Shown here one piece after another: positions 10,209 to 23,769 of a stretch of 64,000 nt of DNA. Within the stretch, counting starts at the first letter, position 1; every line of letters begins with the position of its first letter. The DNA is from Edaphochlamys debaryana (Eukaryota > Chlorophyta > Chlorophyceae > Chlamydomonadales), in NCBI GenBank assembly GCA_016858145.1, contig JAEHOE010000107.1:62001-126000 (forward strand). Direction: 5' to 3'. Under the pieces are notes generated by a model. The model had not been told where the DNA came from, ran no database searches, and saw nothing but the letters and a program-made list of their open reading frames with translations. A program made the position numbers and the translations under genes.

Positions 10209-13200
10209 TCAAAGCAACAGAGGCTGCAGCTGGGGCCAGGGAAGCGCCGCCGGGCAGCGGCAGGAGAGCGGAAGCCTCGGCGCCCTGACCTCGCCGCCGG
10301 CTGGGGGCGTGCCGGGTAGGACCCCGTTAACCCGACGCCTGGCCCCACGCACAAGAGCTGGGGGCCGAAGGTACGGGCAGGGGAGCGCCGCCGGGCAGCG
10401 GCAGGAGGGCTGATGCCTCGGCACCCTCCCAGGCCGTCGGCTGGGGTCGTGCCGGGTAGGACCCCGTTAACCCGACGCCTGGCCCCACGCACAAGAGCTG
10501 GGGGCCGAAGGTACGGGCAGGGGAGCGCCGCCGGGCCGCGGCAGGAGGGCGGATGCCACGGCGCCCTGCCCAGGCCGTCGGCTGGGGGCGTGCCGGGTAG
10601 GACCCCGTTAACCCGCCGCCTGGCCCCACGCACAAGAGCTGGGGGCCGAAGGTACGGGCAGGGGAGCGCCGCCGGGCAGCGGAAGGAGAGCGGATGCCTC
10701 GGCGCCCTGCCCAGGCCGCCGGCTGGGGGCGAGCCGGGTATGAATCCGCTAACCCGACGCCTGGCCCCATGCACACGCGCTGGGGGCCGAAGGTACGGGC
10801 AGGGGAGCGCCGCCGGGCAGCGGCAGGAGGGCGGATGCCTCGGCGCCCTGACCTCGCCGCCGGCTGGGGGCGTGCCGGGTAGGACCCCGTTAACCCGACG
10901 CCTGGCCCCACGCACAAGAGCTGGGGGCCGCGGCTGAGGGCAGGGAAGCGCCGCCGGGCAGCGGCAGGAGGGCGGATGCCTCGGCGCCCTGACCTCGCCG
11001 CCGGCTGGGGGCGTGCCGGGTAGGACCCCGCTAACCCGACGCCTGGCCCCACGCACAAGAGCTGGGGGCCGCAGCTAGGGGCAGGGAAGCGCCGCCGGGC
11101 AGCGGCAGGAGGGCGGATGCCTCGGCGCCCTGACCTCGCCGCCGGCTGGGGGCGTGCCGGGTATGAATCCGCTAACCCGACGCCTGGCCCCATGCACACG
11201 CCCTGGGGGCCGCAGCTGGGGGCAGGGAAGCGCCGCCGGGCAGCGGCAGGAGGGCGGAAGCCTCGGCGCCCTGCCCAGGCCGCTGGCTGGGGGCGTGTCG
11301 GGTATGACGCCGCTAACCCGACGCCTGGCCCACGCACAAGAGCTGGGGGCCGAAGGTACGGGCAGGGGAGCGCCGCCGGGCACCGGCAGGAGGGCGGATG
11401 CCACGGCGCCCTGCCCAGGCCGTCGGCTGGGGGCGTGCCGGGTAGGACCCCGCTAACCCGACGCCTGGCCCAATGCACACGCCCTGGGGGCCGCACCTAG
11501 GGGCAGGGAAGCGCCGCCGGGCAGCGGCAGGAGGGCGGATGCCTTGGCGCCCTGACCTCGCCGCCGGCTGGGGGCGTGCCGGGTAGGACCCCGCTAACCC
11601 GACGCCTGGCCCCACGCACAAGAGCTGGGGGCCGAAGGTACGGGCAGGGGAGCGCCGCCGGGCAGCGGCAGGAGGGCGGATGCCTCGGCGCCCTGCCCAG
11701 GCCGTCGGCTGGGGGCGTGCCGGGTAGGACCCCGCTAACCCGACGCCTGGCCCCACGCACAAGAGCTGGGGGCCGCAGCTAGGGGCAGGGAAGCGCCGCC
11801 GGGCAGCGGCAGGAGGGCGGATGCCTCGGCGCCCTGCCCAGGCCGTCGGCTGGGGGCGTGCCGGGTATGAATCCGTTAACCCGACGCCTGGCCCCATGCA
11901 CACGCCCTGGGGGCCGCAGCTGGGGGCAGGGAAGCGCCGCCGGGGAGCGGCAGGAGGGCGGATGCCTCGGCGCCCTGCCCAGGCCGTCGGCTGGGGGCGT
12001 GTCGGGTAGGACCCCGTTAACCCGCCGCCTGGCCCCACGCACAAGAGCTGGGGGCCGAAGGTACGGGCAGGGGAGCGCCGCCGGGCAGCGGCAGGAGGGC
12101 GGATGCCTCGGCGCCCTGACCTCGCCGCCGGCTGGGGGCGTGCCGGGTATGAATCCGCTAACCCGACGCCTGGCTCCACGCACAAGCACTGGGGGCCGCA
12201 GCTGGGGGCAGGGAAGCGCCGCCGGGCAGCGGCAGGAGGGCGGAAGCCTCGGCGCCCTGCCCAGGCCGCTGGCTGGGGGCGTGTCGGGTATGACGCCGCT
12301 AACCCGACGCCTGGCCCACGCACAAGAGCTGGGGGCCGAAGGTACGGGCAGGGGAGCGCCGCCGGGCAGCGGCAGGAGGGCGGATGCCTCGGCGCCCTGC
12401 CCAGGCCGTCGGCTGGGGGCGTGCCGGGTAGGACCCCGCTAACCCGACGCCTGGCCCAATGCACAAGCGCTGGGGGCCGCAGCTAGGGGCAGGGAAGCGC
12501 CGCCGGGCAGCGGCAGGAGGGCGGATGCCTTGGCGCCCTGACCTCGCCGCCGGCTGGGGGCGTGTCGGGTATGAATCCGCTAACCCGACGCCTGGCCCCA
12601 TGCACACGCCCTGGGGGCCGCAGCTGGGGGCAGGGAAGCGCCGCCGGGCAGCGGCAGGAGGGCGGAAGCCTCGGCGCCCTGCCCAGGCCGTCGGCTGGGG
12701 GCGTGTCGGGTAGGACCCCGTTAACCCGCCGCCTGGCCCCACGCACAAGAGCTGGGGCCGAAGGTACGGGCAGGGGAGCGCCGCCGGGCAGCGGCAGGAG
12801 GGCGGATGCCTCGGCGCCCTGACCTCGCCGCCGGCTGGGGGCGTGCCGGGTATGAATCCGCTAACCCGACGCCTGGCTCCACGCACAAGCACTGGGGGCC
12901 GCAGCTGGGGGCAGGGAAGCGCCGCCGGGCAGCGGCAGGAGGGCGGAAGCCTCGGCGCCCTGCCCAGGCCGCTGGCTGGGGGCGTGTCGGGTATGACGCC
13001 GCTAACCCGACGCCTGGCCCACGCACAAGAGCTGGGGGCCGAAGGTACGGGCAGGGGAGCGCCGCCGGGCAGCGGCAGGAGGGCGGATGCCTCGGCGCCC
13101 TGCCCAGGCCGTCGGCTGGGGGCGTGCCGGGTAGGACCCCGCTAACCCGACGCCTGGCCCAATGCACAAGCGCTGGGGGCCGCAGCTAGGGGCAGGGAAG

Positions 13201-16200
13201 CGCCGCCGGGCAGCGGCAGGAGGGCGGATGCCTTGGCGCCCTGACCTCGCCGCCGGCTGGGGGCGTGTCGGGTATGAATCCGCTAACCCGACGCCTGGCC
13301 CCATGCACACGCCCTGGGGGCCGCAGCTGGGGCCAGGGAAGCGCCGCCGGGCAGCGGCAGGAGAGCGGAAGCCTCGGCGCCCTGACCTCGCCGCCGGCTG
13401 GGGGCGTGCCGGGTAGGACCCCGTTAACCCGACGCCTGGCCCCACGCACAAGAGCTGGGGGCCGAAGGTACGGGCAGGGGAGCGCCGCCGGGCAGCGGCA
13501 GGAGGGCTGATGCCTCGGCACCCTCCCAGGCCGTCGGCTGGGGTCGTGCCGGGTAGGACCCCGTTAACCCGACGCCTGGCCCCACGCACAAGAGCTGGGG
13601 GCCGAAGGTACGGGCAGGGGAGCGCCGCCGGGCAGCGGCAGGAGGGCGGATGCCACGGCGCCCTGCCCAGGCCGTCGGCTGGGGGCGTGCCGGGTAGGAC
13701 CCCGTTAACCCGCCGCCTGGCCCCACGCACAAGAGCTGGGGGCCGAAGGTACGGGCAGGGGAGCGCCGCCGGGCAGCGGAAGGAGAGCGGATGCCTCGGC
13801 GCCCTGCCCAGGCCGCCGGCTGGGGGCGAGCCGGGTATGAATCCGCTAACCCGACGCCTGGCCCCATGCACACGCGCTGGGGGCCGAAGGAACGGGCAGG
13901 GGAGCGCCGCCGGGCAGCGGCAGGAGGGCGGATGCCTCGGCGCCCTGACCTCGCCGCCGGCTGGGGGCGTGCCGGGTAGGACCCCGTTAACCCGACGCCT
14001 GGCCCCACGCACAAGAGCTGGGGGCCGCGGCTGAGGGCAGGGAAGCGCCGCCGGGCAGCGGCAGGAGGGCGGATGCCTCGGCGCCCTGACCTCGCCGCCG
14101 GCTGGGGGCGTGCCGGGTAGGACCCCGCTAACCCGACGCCTGGCCCCACGCACAAGAGCTGGGGGCCGCAGCTAGGGGCAGGGAAGCGCCGCCGGGCAGC
14201 GGCAGGAGGGCGGATGCCTCGGCGCCCTGCCCAGGCCGTCGGCTGGGGGCGTGCCGGGTATGAATCCGCTAACCCGACGCCTGGCCCCATGCACACGCCC
14301 TGGGGGCCGCAGCTGGGGGCAGGGAAGCGCCGCCGGGCAGCGGCAGGAGGGCGGAAGCCTCGGCGCCCTGCCCAGGCCGCTGGCTGGGGGCGTGTCGGGT
14401 ATGACGCCGCTAACCCGACGCCTGGCCCACGCACAAGAGCTGGGGGCCGAAGGTACGGGCAGGGGAGCGCCGCCGGGCACCGGCAGGAGGGCGGATGCCA
14501 CGGCGCCCTGCCCAGGCCGACGGCTGGGGGCGTGCCGGGTAGGACCCCGCTAACCCGACGCCTGGCCCAATGCACACGCCCTGGGGGCCGCACCTAGGGG
14601 CAGGGAAGCGCCGCCGGGCAGCGGCAGGAGGGCGGATGCCTTGGCGCCCTGACCTCGCCGCCGGCTGGGGGCGTGCCGGGTAGGACCCCCGCTAACCCGA
14701 CGCCTGGCCCCACGCACAAGAGCTGGGGGCCGAAGGTACGGGCAGGGGAGCGCCGCCGGGCAGCGGCAGGAGGGCGGATGCCTCGGCGCCCTGCCCAGGC
14801 CGACGGCTGGGGGCGTGCCGGGTAGGACCCCGCTAACCCGACGCCTGGCCCCACGCACAAGAGCTGGGGGCCGCAGCTAGGGGCAGGGAAGCGCCGCCGG
14901 GCAGCGGCAGGAGGGCGGATGCCTCGGCGCCCTGCCCAGGCCGTCGGCTGGGGGCGTGCCGGGTATGAATCCGTTAACCCGACGCCTGGCCCCATGCACA
15001 CGCCCTGGGGGCCGCAGCTGGGGGCAGGGAAGCGCCGCCGGGGAGCGGCAGGAGGGCGGATGCCTCGGCGCCCTGCCCAGGCCGTCGGCTGGGGGCGTGT
15101 CGGGTAGGACCCCGTTAACCCGCCGCCTGGCCCCACGCACAAGAGCTGGGGGCCGAAGGTACGGGCAGGGGAGCGCCGCCGGGCAGCGGCAGGAGGGCGG
15201 ATGCCTCGGCGCCCTGACCTCGCCGCCGGCTGGGGGCGTGCCGGGTATGAATCCGCTAACCCGACGCCTGGCTCCACGCACAAGCACTGGGGGCCGCAGC
15301 TGGGGGCAGGGAAGCGCCGCCGGGCAGCGGCAGGAGGGCGGAAGCCTCGGCGCCCTGCCCAGGCCGCTGGCTGGGGGCGTGTCGGGTATGACGCCGCTAA
15401 CCCGACGCCTGGCCCACGCACAAGAGCTGGGGGCCGAAGGTACGGGCAGGGGAGCGCCGCCGGGCAGCGGCAGGAGGGCGGATGCCTCGGCGCCCTGCCC
15501 AGGCCGTCGGCTGGGGGCGTGCCGGGTAGGACCCCGCTAACCCGACGCCTGGCCCAATGCACAAGCGCTGGGGGCCGCAGCTAGGGGCAGGGAAGCGCCG
15601 CCGGGCAGCGGCAGGAGGGCGGATGCCTTGGCGCCCTGACCTCGCCGCCGGCTGGGGGCGTGTCGGGTATGAATCCGCTAACCCGACGCCTGGCCCCATG
15701 CACACGCCCTGGGGGCCGCAGCTGGGGGCAGGGAAGCGCCGCCGGGCAGCGGCAGGAGGGCGGAAGCCTCGGCGCCCTGCCCAGGCCGTCGGCTGGGGGC
15801 GTGTCGGGTAGGACCCCGTTAACCCGCCGCCTGGCCCCACGCACAAGAGCTGGGGGCCGAAGGTACGGGCAGGGGAGCGCCGCCGGGCAGCGGCAGGAGG
15901 GCGGATGCCTCGGCGCCCTGACCTCGCCGCCGGCTGGGGGCGTGCCGGGTATGAATCCGCTAACCCGACGCCTGGCTCCACGCACAAGCACTGGGGGCCG
16001 CAGCTGGGGGCAGGGAAGCGCCGCCGGGCAGCGGCAGGAGGGCGGAAGCCTCGGCGCCCTGCCCAGGCCGCTGGCTGGGGGCGTGTCGGGTATGACGCCG
16101 CTAACCCGACGCCTGGCCCACGCACAAGAGCTGGGGGCCGAAGGTACGGGCAGGGGAGCGCCGCCGGGCAGCGGCAGGAGGGCGGATGCCTCGGCGCCCT

Positions 16201-16400
16201 GCCCAGGCCGTCGGCTGGGGGCGTGCCGGGTAGGACCCCGCTAACCCGACGCCTTGCCCAATGCACAAGCGCTGGGGGCCGCAGCTAGGGGCAGGGAAGC
16301 GCCGCCGGGCAGCGGCAGGAGGGCGGATGCCTTGGCGCCCTGACCTCGCCGCCGGCTGGGGGCGTGTCGGGTATGAATCCGCTAACCCGACGCCTGGCCC
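10209..16400 (+). repeat. Higher-order duplication within the array, ~3.1 kb x 2
   Basis: Variant order and private indels at about 10.2-13.3 kb recur at about 13.3-16.4 kb with a shift of ~3097 bp (22 units minus indels). For example, the segment at 10413-10937 matches 13510-14034. A 5-unit (~704 bp) sub-period is also visible, e.g. 12103 versus 12806 and 15201 versus 15905. Confidence 0.8.
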
Positions 16401-17729
16401 CATGCACACGCCCTGGGGGCCGCAGCTGGGGGCAGGGAAGCGCCGCCGGGCAGCGGCAGGAGGGCGGAAGCCTCGGCGCCCTGCCCAGGCCGCTGGCTGG
16501 GGGCGTGTCGGGTATGACGCCGCTAACCCGACGCCTGGCCCCACGCACAAGAGCTGGGGGCCGAAGGTACGGGCAGGGGAGCGCCGCCGGGCAGCGGCAG
16601 GAGGGCGGATGCCACGGCGCCCTGCCCAGGCCGTCGGCTGGGGGCGTGCCGGGTAGGACCCCCGTTAACCCGCCGCCTGGCCCCACGCACAAGAGCTGGG
16701 GGCCGAAGGTACGGGCAGGGGAGCGCCGCCGGGCAGCGGCAGGAGGGCGGATGCCTCGGCGCCCTGACCTCGCCGCCGGCTGGGGGCGAGCCGGGTATGA
16801 ATCCGCTAACCCGACGCCTGGCCCCATGCACACGCGCTGGGGGCCGAAGGTACGGGCAGGGCAGCGCCGCCGGGCCGCGGCAGGAGGGCGGATGCCTCGG
16901 CGCCCTGACCTCGCCGCCGGCTGGGGGCGTGCCGGGTAGGACCCCGTTAACCCGACGCCTGGCCCCACGCACAAGAGCTGGGGGCCGCGGCTGAGGGCAG
17001 GGAAGCGCCGCCGGGCAGCGGCAGGAGGGCGGATGCCTCGGCGCCCTGACCTCGCCGCCGGCTGGGGGCGTGCCGGGTAGGACCCCGCTAACCCGACGCC
17101 TGGCCCCACGCACAAGAGCTGGGGGCCGAAGGTACGGGCAGGGGAGCGCCGCCGGGCAGCGGCAGGAGGGCGGATGCCTCGGCGCCCTGCCCAGGCTGTC
17201 GGCTGGGGGCGAGCCGGGTATGAATCCGCTAACCCGACGCCTGGCCCCATGCACACGCCCTGGGGGCCGCAGCTGGGGGCAGGGGAGCGCCGCCGGGCAG
17301 CGGCAGGAGGGCGGATGCCTCGGCGCCCTGCCCAGGCCGCTGGCTGGGGGCGTGTCGGGTATGACGCCGCTAACCCGCCGCCTGGCCCCACGCACAAGAG
17401 CTGGGGGCCGAAGGTACGGGCAGGGGAGCGCCGCCGGGCAGCGGCAGGAGGGCGGATGCCTCGGCGCCCTGACCTCGCCGCCGGCTGGGGGCGTGCCGGG
17501 TAGGACCCCGCTAACCCGACGCCTGGCCCCACGCACAAGAGCTGGGGGCCGAAGGTACGGGCAGGGGAGCGCCGCCGGGCAGCGGCAGGAGGGCGGATGC
17601 CTCGGCGCCCTGCCCAGGCCGTCGGCTGGGGGCGTGCCGGGTAGGACCCCGTTAACCCGACGCCTGGCCCCACGCACAAGAGCTGGGGGCCGCAGCTAGG
17701 GGCAGGGAAGCGCCGCCGGGCAGCGGCAG

Positions 17730-20050
17730 GAGGGCGGATGCCTCGGCGCCCTGCCCAGGCCGTCGGCTGGGGGCGTGCCGGGTATGAATCCGCTAACCCG
17801 ACGCCTGGCCCCATGCACACGCCCTGGGGGCCGCAGCTTGGGGCAGGGAAGCGCCGCCGGGCAGCGGCAGGAGGGCGGATGCCTCGGCGCCCTGCCCAGG
17901 CCGTCGGCTGGGGGCGTGCCGGGTAGGACCCCGTTAACCCGACGCCTGGCCCCACGCACAAGAGCTGGGGGCCGAAGGTACGGGCAGGGGAGCGCCGCCG
18001 GGCAGCGGCAGGAGGGCGGATGCCTCGGCGCCCTGACCTCGCCGCCGGCTGGGGGCGTGCCGGGTATGAATCCGCTAACCCGACGCCTGGCCCCATGCAC
18101 ACGCCCTGGGGGCCGCAGCTGGGGGCAGGGAAGCGCCGCCGGGCAGCGGCAGGAGGGCGGAAGCCTCGGCGCCCTGCCCAGGCCGCTGGCTGGGGGCGTG
18201 TCGGGTATGACGCCGCTAACCCGACGCCTGGCCCCACGCACAAGAGCTGGGGGCCGAAGGTACGGGCAGGGGAGCGCCGTCGGGCAGCGGCAGGAGGGCG
18301 GATGCCTCGGCGCCCTGCCCAGGCCGTCGGCTGGGGGCGTGCCGGGTAGGACCCCGTTAACCCGCCGCCTGGCCCCACGCACAAGAGCTGGGGGCCGAAG
18401 GTACGGGCAGGGGAGCGCCGCCGGGCAGCGGCAGGAGGGCGGATGCCTCGGCGCCCTGACCTCGCCGCCGGCTGGGGGCGTGCCGGGTAGGACCCCGTTA
18501 ACCCGCCGCCTGGCCCCACGCACAAGAGCTGGGGGCCGAAGGTACGGGCAGGGGAGCGCCGCCGGGCAGCGGCAGGAGGGCGGATGCCTCGGCGCCCTGC
18601 CCAGGCCGTCGGCTGGGGGCGTGCCGGGTAGGACCCCGTTAACCCGACGCCTGGCCCCACGCACAAGAGCTGGGGGCCGCAGCTAGGGGCAGGGAAGCGC
18701 CGCCGGGCAGCGGCAGGAGGGCGGATGCCTCGGCGCCCTGCCCAGGCCGTCGGCTGGGGGCGTGCCGGGTAGGACCCCGTTAACCCGACGCCTGGCCCCA
18801 CGCACAAGAGCTGGGGGCCGAAGGTACGGGCAGGGGAGCGCCGCCGGGCAGCGGCAGGAGGGCGGATGCCTCGGCGCCCTGACCTCGCCGCCGGCTGGGG
18901 GCGTGCCGGGTATGAATCCGCTAACCCGACGCCTGGCCCCATGCACACGCCCTGGGGGCCGCAGCTGGGGGCAGGGAAGCGCCGCCGGGCAGCGGCAGGA
19001 GGGCGGAAGCCTCGGCGCCCTGCCCAGGCCGCTGGCTGGGGGCGTGTCGGGTATGACGCCGCTAACCCGACGCCTGGCCCCACGCACAAGAGCTGGGGGC
19101 CGAAGGTACGGGCAGGGGAGCGCCGCCGGGCAGCGGCAGGAGGGCGGATGCCTCGGCGCCCTGACCTCGCCGCCGGCTGGGGGCGTGCCGGGTAGGACCC
19201 CGTTAACCCGCCGCCTGGCCCCACGCACAAGAGCTGGGGGCCGAAGGTACGGGCAGGGGAGCGCCGCCGGGCAGCGGCAGGAGGGCGGATGCCTCGGCGC
19301 CCTGCCCAGGCCGTCGGCTGGGGGCGTGCCGGGTAGGACCCCGTTAACCCGACGCCTGGCCCCACGCACAAGAGCTGGGGGCCGCAGCTAGGGGCAGGGA
19401 AGCGCCGCCGGGCAGCGGCAGGAGGGCGGATGCCTCGGCGCCCTGCCCAGGCCGTCGGCTGGGGGCGTGCCGGGTATGAATCCGCTAACCCGACGCCTGG
19501 CCCCATGCACACGCCCTGGGGGCCGCAGCTGGGGGCAGGGAAGCGCCGCCGGGGAGCGGCAGGAGGGCGGATGCCTCGGCGCCCTGCCCAGGCCGTCGGC
19601 TGGGGGCGTGCCGGGTAGGACCCCGCTAACCCGACGCCTGGCCCCACGCACAAGAGCTGGGGGCCGAAGGTACGGGCAGGGGAGCGCCGCCGGGCAGCGG
19701 CAGGAGGGCGGATGCCTCGGCGCCCTGACCTCGCCGCCGGCTGGGGGCGTGCCGGGTATGAATCCGCTAACCCGACGCCTGGCCCCATGCACACGCCCTG
19801 GGGGCCGCAGCTGGGGGCAGGGAAGCGCCGCCGGGCAGCGGCAGGAGGGCGGAAGCCTCGGCGCCCTGCCCAGGCCGCTGGCTGGGGGCGTGTCGGGTAT
19901 GACGCCGCTAACCCGACGCCTGGCCCCACGCACAAGAGCTGGGGGCCGAAGGTACGGGCAGGGGAGCGCCGCCGGGCAGCGGCAGGAGGGCGGATGCCTC
20001 GGCGCCCTGCCCAGGCCGTCGGCTGGGGGCGTGCCGGGTAGGACCCCGTT
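17730..20050 (+). repeat. Higher-order 846-bp (6-unit) repeat
   Basis: The same variant string starts at 18020, 18866 and 19712, exactly 846 bp (6 x 141) apart. The blocks at about 17174 and 20840 match with a 3666-bp (26-unit) shift, showing amplification at more than one scale. Confidence 0.8.
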
Positions 20051-21191
20051 AACCCGCCGCCTGGCCCCACGCACAAGAGCTGGGGGCCGAAGGTACGGGC
20101 AGGGGAGCGCCGCCGGGCAGCGGCAGGAGGGCGGATGCCTCGGCGCCCTGACCTCGCCGCCGGCTGGGGGCGAGCCGGGTATGAATCCGCTAACCCGACG
20201 CCTGGCCCCATGCACACGCGCTGGGGGCCGAAGGTACGGGCAGGGCAGCGCCGCCGGGCCGCGGCAGGAGGGCGGATGCCTCGGCGCCCTGACCTCGCCG
20301 CCGGCTGGGGGCGTGCCGGGTAGGACCCCGTTAACCCGACGCCTGGCCCCACGCACAAGAGCTGGGGGCCGAAGGTACGGGCAGGGGAGCGCCGCCGGGC
20401 AGCGGCAGGAGGGCGGATGCCTCGGCGCCCTGACCTCGCCGCCGGCTGGGGGCGTGCCGGGTAGGACCCCGTTAACCCGACGCCTGGCCCCATGCACACG
20501 CGCTGGGGGCCGAAGGTACGGGCAGGGCAGCGCCGCCGGGCCGCGGCAGGAGGGCGGATGCCTCGGCGCCCTGACCTCGCCGCCGGCTGGGGGCGTGCCG
20601 GGTAGGACCCCGTTAACCCGACGCCTGGCCCCACGCACAAGAGCTGGGGGCCGCGGCTGAGGGCAGGGAAGCGCCGCCGGGCAGCGGCAGGAGGGCGGAT
20701 GCCTCGGCGCCCTGACCTCGCCGCCGGCTGGGGGCGTGCCGGGTAGGACCCCGCTAACCCGACGCCTGGCCCCACGCACAAGAGCTGGGGGCCGAAGGTA
20801 CGGGCAGGGGAGCGCCGCCGGGCAGCGGCAGGAGGGCGGATGCCTCGGCGCCCTGCCCAGGCTGTCGGCTGGGGGCGAGCCGGGTATGAATCCGCTAACC
20901 CGACGCCTGGCCCCATGCACACGCCCTGGGGGCCGCAGCTGGGGGCAGGGGAGCGCCGCCGGGCAGCGGCAGGAGGGCGGATGCCTCGGCGCCCTGCCCA
21001 GGCCGCTGGCTGGGGGCGTGTCGGGTATGACGCCGCTAACCCGCCGCCTGGCCCCACGCACAAGAGCTGGGGGCCGAAGGTACGGGCAGGGGAGCGCCGC
21101 CGGGCAGCGGCAGGAGGGCGGATGCCTCGGCGCCCTGACCTCGCCGCCGGCTGGGGGCGTGCCGGGTAGGACCCCGCTAACCCGTCGCCTG

Positions 21192-22108
21192 GCCGTAATG
21201 ACGAGCACTGTGGGTCTGAGCTGTGGGGCGGAGTGCGCGGGGCGGCAGCACAAGACAAAGCGTCAGTGCGGGCAGGCCAGGGCAGGGGGGGACGGGTTGC
21301 GTACTGACAAGGGAAAGGAGCGTGCTCCAGGGAAGGGAGCGTGCTCCGCCCCTTCACCACTACTTCGGACCCAATGCGATGTGTCTGAGCCGCAATAAGG
21401 GCGTGAGCTCACCGCTTCAGCATTACTGCAAATGTTGCATCTCTCACGCAGGCGGTCGCCGTCCACGCGGACGTACACCAGTGGAGCCTTGCAGGTTGTA
21501 GGAAGATACCATTCGTATCTCACGGCGCCGACCTTCGCCAGCAAACGGCCGCGCCCGGCCGCCCGGGGCGCGCCAACCAGCTGAGCAAGAGCCAGAGTAG
21601 CATCTGCAGGATGGCATCCTGGTATCATGCATCCGTTCTATGGTGCGAGGTGGAAAGGGAAGCCCCAAACTGGCGAGGTTGACCGAGCGTCAATGTGATT
21701 CACCGCGTCGTGCGAGCCTAGTGCCGGATACAGGTGAGTAGTGGTGTATAGTAAGGCCACAGAGCCGTCACAGCGTGGTTACGGGACCCCGGAGAGACAG
21801 GAGCGACGGCATAGACGGATGCATTTGTTGTTAACCGCGACAGCTCTCGACGCACTCGGCTGACAACCTCCGCTGGAGACCTGTGCAGTGCTTGCGGCGA
21901 TTGATGATAGCGTCAGGCCCCGCCACCGCGTCGCGGAAGCGTCGTCAGCGTCAGGAAGCCTCGTGGTTGGTCGGGAGAAGGCGGAGCTCCACGGCGCTTC
22001 CCCACCCCCCACCGCACCTCACGCCCCGCGTCTTGCATCGCGGTCTGGCAGGCAGGCGCATCAATGAATACATGTCGTGTATGCCCAGAGGCTTTCGCTC
22101 GAGAGGAC
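21192..22108. repeat. Inner inverted flank, left copy
   Basis: This is the near-identical reverse complement of 22856-23768, with scattered substitutions and small indels only. It starts where the satellite ends (GGCCGTAATGACGAGCACTG) and ends at CTCGAGAGGAC. No gene was recognised. The frame that runs from here into the array has only a GTG start. Confidence 0.9.
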
Positions 22109-22855
22109 ATACTGCTGCAGCAGTCCGTGGGGGGGATCTAGCAGTGGGGTGGCTCTGGCAGGGCGAGTCTGGTGGAGGAGTCCGTGGGGGGGAGTCGGTG
22201 GGGGCAGTGCATGCGAGAGCCTGCGGGCACGGACCACAGTACGGCACGGACCATACGGGCCGTAAGCCAAACGGACGTGTGTCCAGAAAAGCAGGTAGGA
22301 ACGGATGGAGCAAGGATGAGTGGGCCCCAAGTATCCTCTCCCAGATCTTACGCAAGACACGGGCCAGCTGGGGCCAGCTGCCTGGCATCCGACCGAGTCA
22401 TGCCAGCACTTAGTGCCGCACGTGCAGCCGTGCATGCCGGGCACTCTCACCGTGCGTGTCGCTCATCTCCGACCCCTTGTACACTTCTGGCACACCCGCT
22501 CTAGGCACAGATCTGTCTGCATTATTGACATACCCACTCCGTGAGTTACGTATGCCCGCAGCCTATTGAAGGCTCTAGCCCGACTGCCTTGCACCCCGTG
22601 CGCGTGCTGCATCATTATGGCCTCTGGGATGTGTACTGGCGCAAAGCCTGGACACACATCCCTTTGGCCCACGGCCCTTTACGGGAGTTCAGAGCTGATG
22701 TTGTCCGTGTAACTCCGTGTAACAACAACAACAACAACAACATGTGCTGTGATGCATTGGCAGGGGAGAGCTGGATGCAAGGGGGCCTTCACTGCTTTGG
22801 CGGTGGCTATGGAGCCCGGGTAGGGACCTTGCCATACGAAGGCTCTTGCCGGACT
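22109..22855 (+). other. Loop of the inverted structure, with a retroposon 3' tail
   Basis: This is single-copy sequence between the inverted arms. Its right half ends with CCTTTGGCCCACGGCCC (about 22661), then GGGAGTTC, GCTGATG and GTGTAACAACAACAACAACA (22719-22741). A related string followed by GTGTAACAACAACA occurs at 49906-49970. This looks like the shared 3' tail of a non-LTR or SINE family with an (AAC)n end. No coding sequence was identified. Confidence 0.55.
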
Positions 22856-23768
22856 GTCCTCTCGAGCCAAAGCCTCTGGGCATACACGACATGTATTCAT
22901 TGATGCGCCTGCCTGCCAGACCGCGATGCAAGACGCGGGGCGTGAGGTGCGGTGGGGGGTGGGGAAGCGCCGTGGAGCTCCGCCTTCTCCCGACCAACCA
23001 CGAGGCTTCCTGACGCTGACGACGCTTCCGCGACGCGGTGGCGGGGCCTGACGCTATCATCAATCGCCGCAAGCACTGCACAGGTCTCCAGCGGAGGTTG
23101 TCAGCCGAGTGCGTCGAGAGCTGTCGCGGTTAACAACAAATGCATCCGTCTATGCCGTCGCTCCTGTCTCTCCGGGGTCCCATAACCACGCTGTGACGGC
23201 TCTGTGGCCTTACTATACACCACTACTCACCTGTATCCGGCACTAGGCTCGCACGACGCGGTGAATCACATTGACGCTCGGTCAACCTCGCCAGTTTGGG
23301 GCTTCCCTTTCCACCTCGCACCATAGAACGGATGCATGATACCAGGATGCCATCCTGCAGATGCTACTCTGGCTCTTGCCCAGCTGGTTGGCGCGCCCGG
23401 GGCGGCCGGGGCGCGGCCGTTTGCTGGCGAAGGTCGGCGCCGTGCGATATGAATGGTACCTTCCCACAACCTGCAAGGCTCCACTGGTGTACGTCCGCGT
23501 GGACGGCGACCGCCTGCGTGAGATGCAACATTTGCAGTAACGCTGAAGCGGTGAGCTCACGGCCTTATTGCGGCTCAGACACATCGCATTGGGTCCGAAG
23601 CAGTGGTGAAGGGGCGGAGCACGCTCCCTTCCCTGGAGCACGCTCCTTTCCCTTGTCAGCACGCAACCCGTCCGCCCCTGCCCTGGCCTGCCCGCACTGA
23701 CGCTTTGTCTTGTCCTGCCGCCCCGCGCACTCCGCCCCACAGCTCAGACCCACAGTGCTCGTCATTAC
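22856..23768. repeat. Inner inverted flank, right copy
   Basis: This is the mirror copy of 21192-22108. Differences include a short ACGCAGGCGG-adjacent indel and single-base changes such as GGGGGG versus GGGGCGG in the Pro-coding frame. Confidence 0.9.
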
Positions 23769-23769
23769 G

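Larger units (their letters stand above)
10170..21191 (+). repeat. 141-bp satellite array, left arm (~78 units)
   Basis: The unit is 141 bp, for example GCGCCGCCGGGCAGCGGCAG at about 11652 and again at about 11793. Several variants alternate: TAGGACCCCGYTAACCCG, TATGAATCCGCTAACCCG and TATGACGCCGCTAACCCG. Because 141 is a multiple of 3 and most units lack stops, frames stay open over long distances on both strands; the longest spans 16285-21360 on the minus strand. These frames run in different registers over the same DNA, so they are not counted as genes. A few 1-bp indels break the phase. Confidence 0.95.
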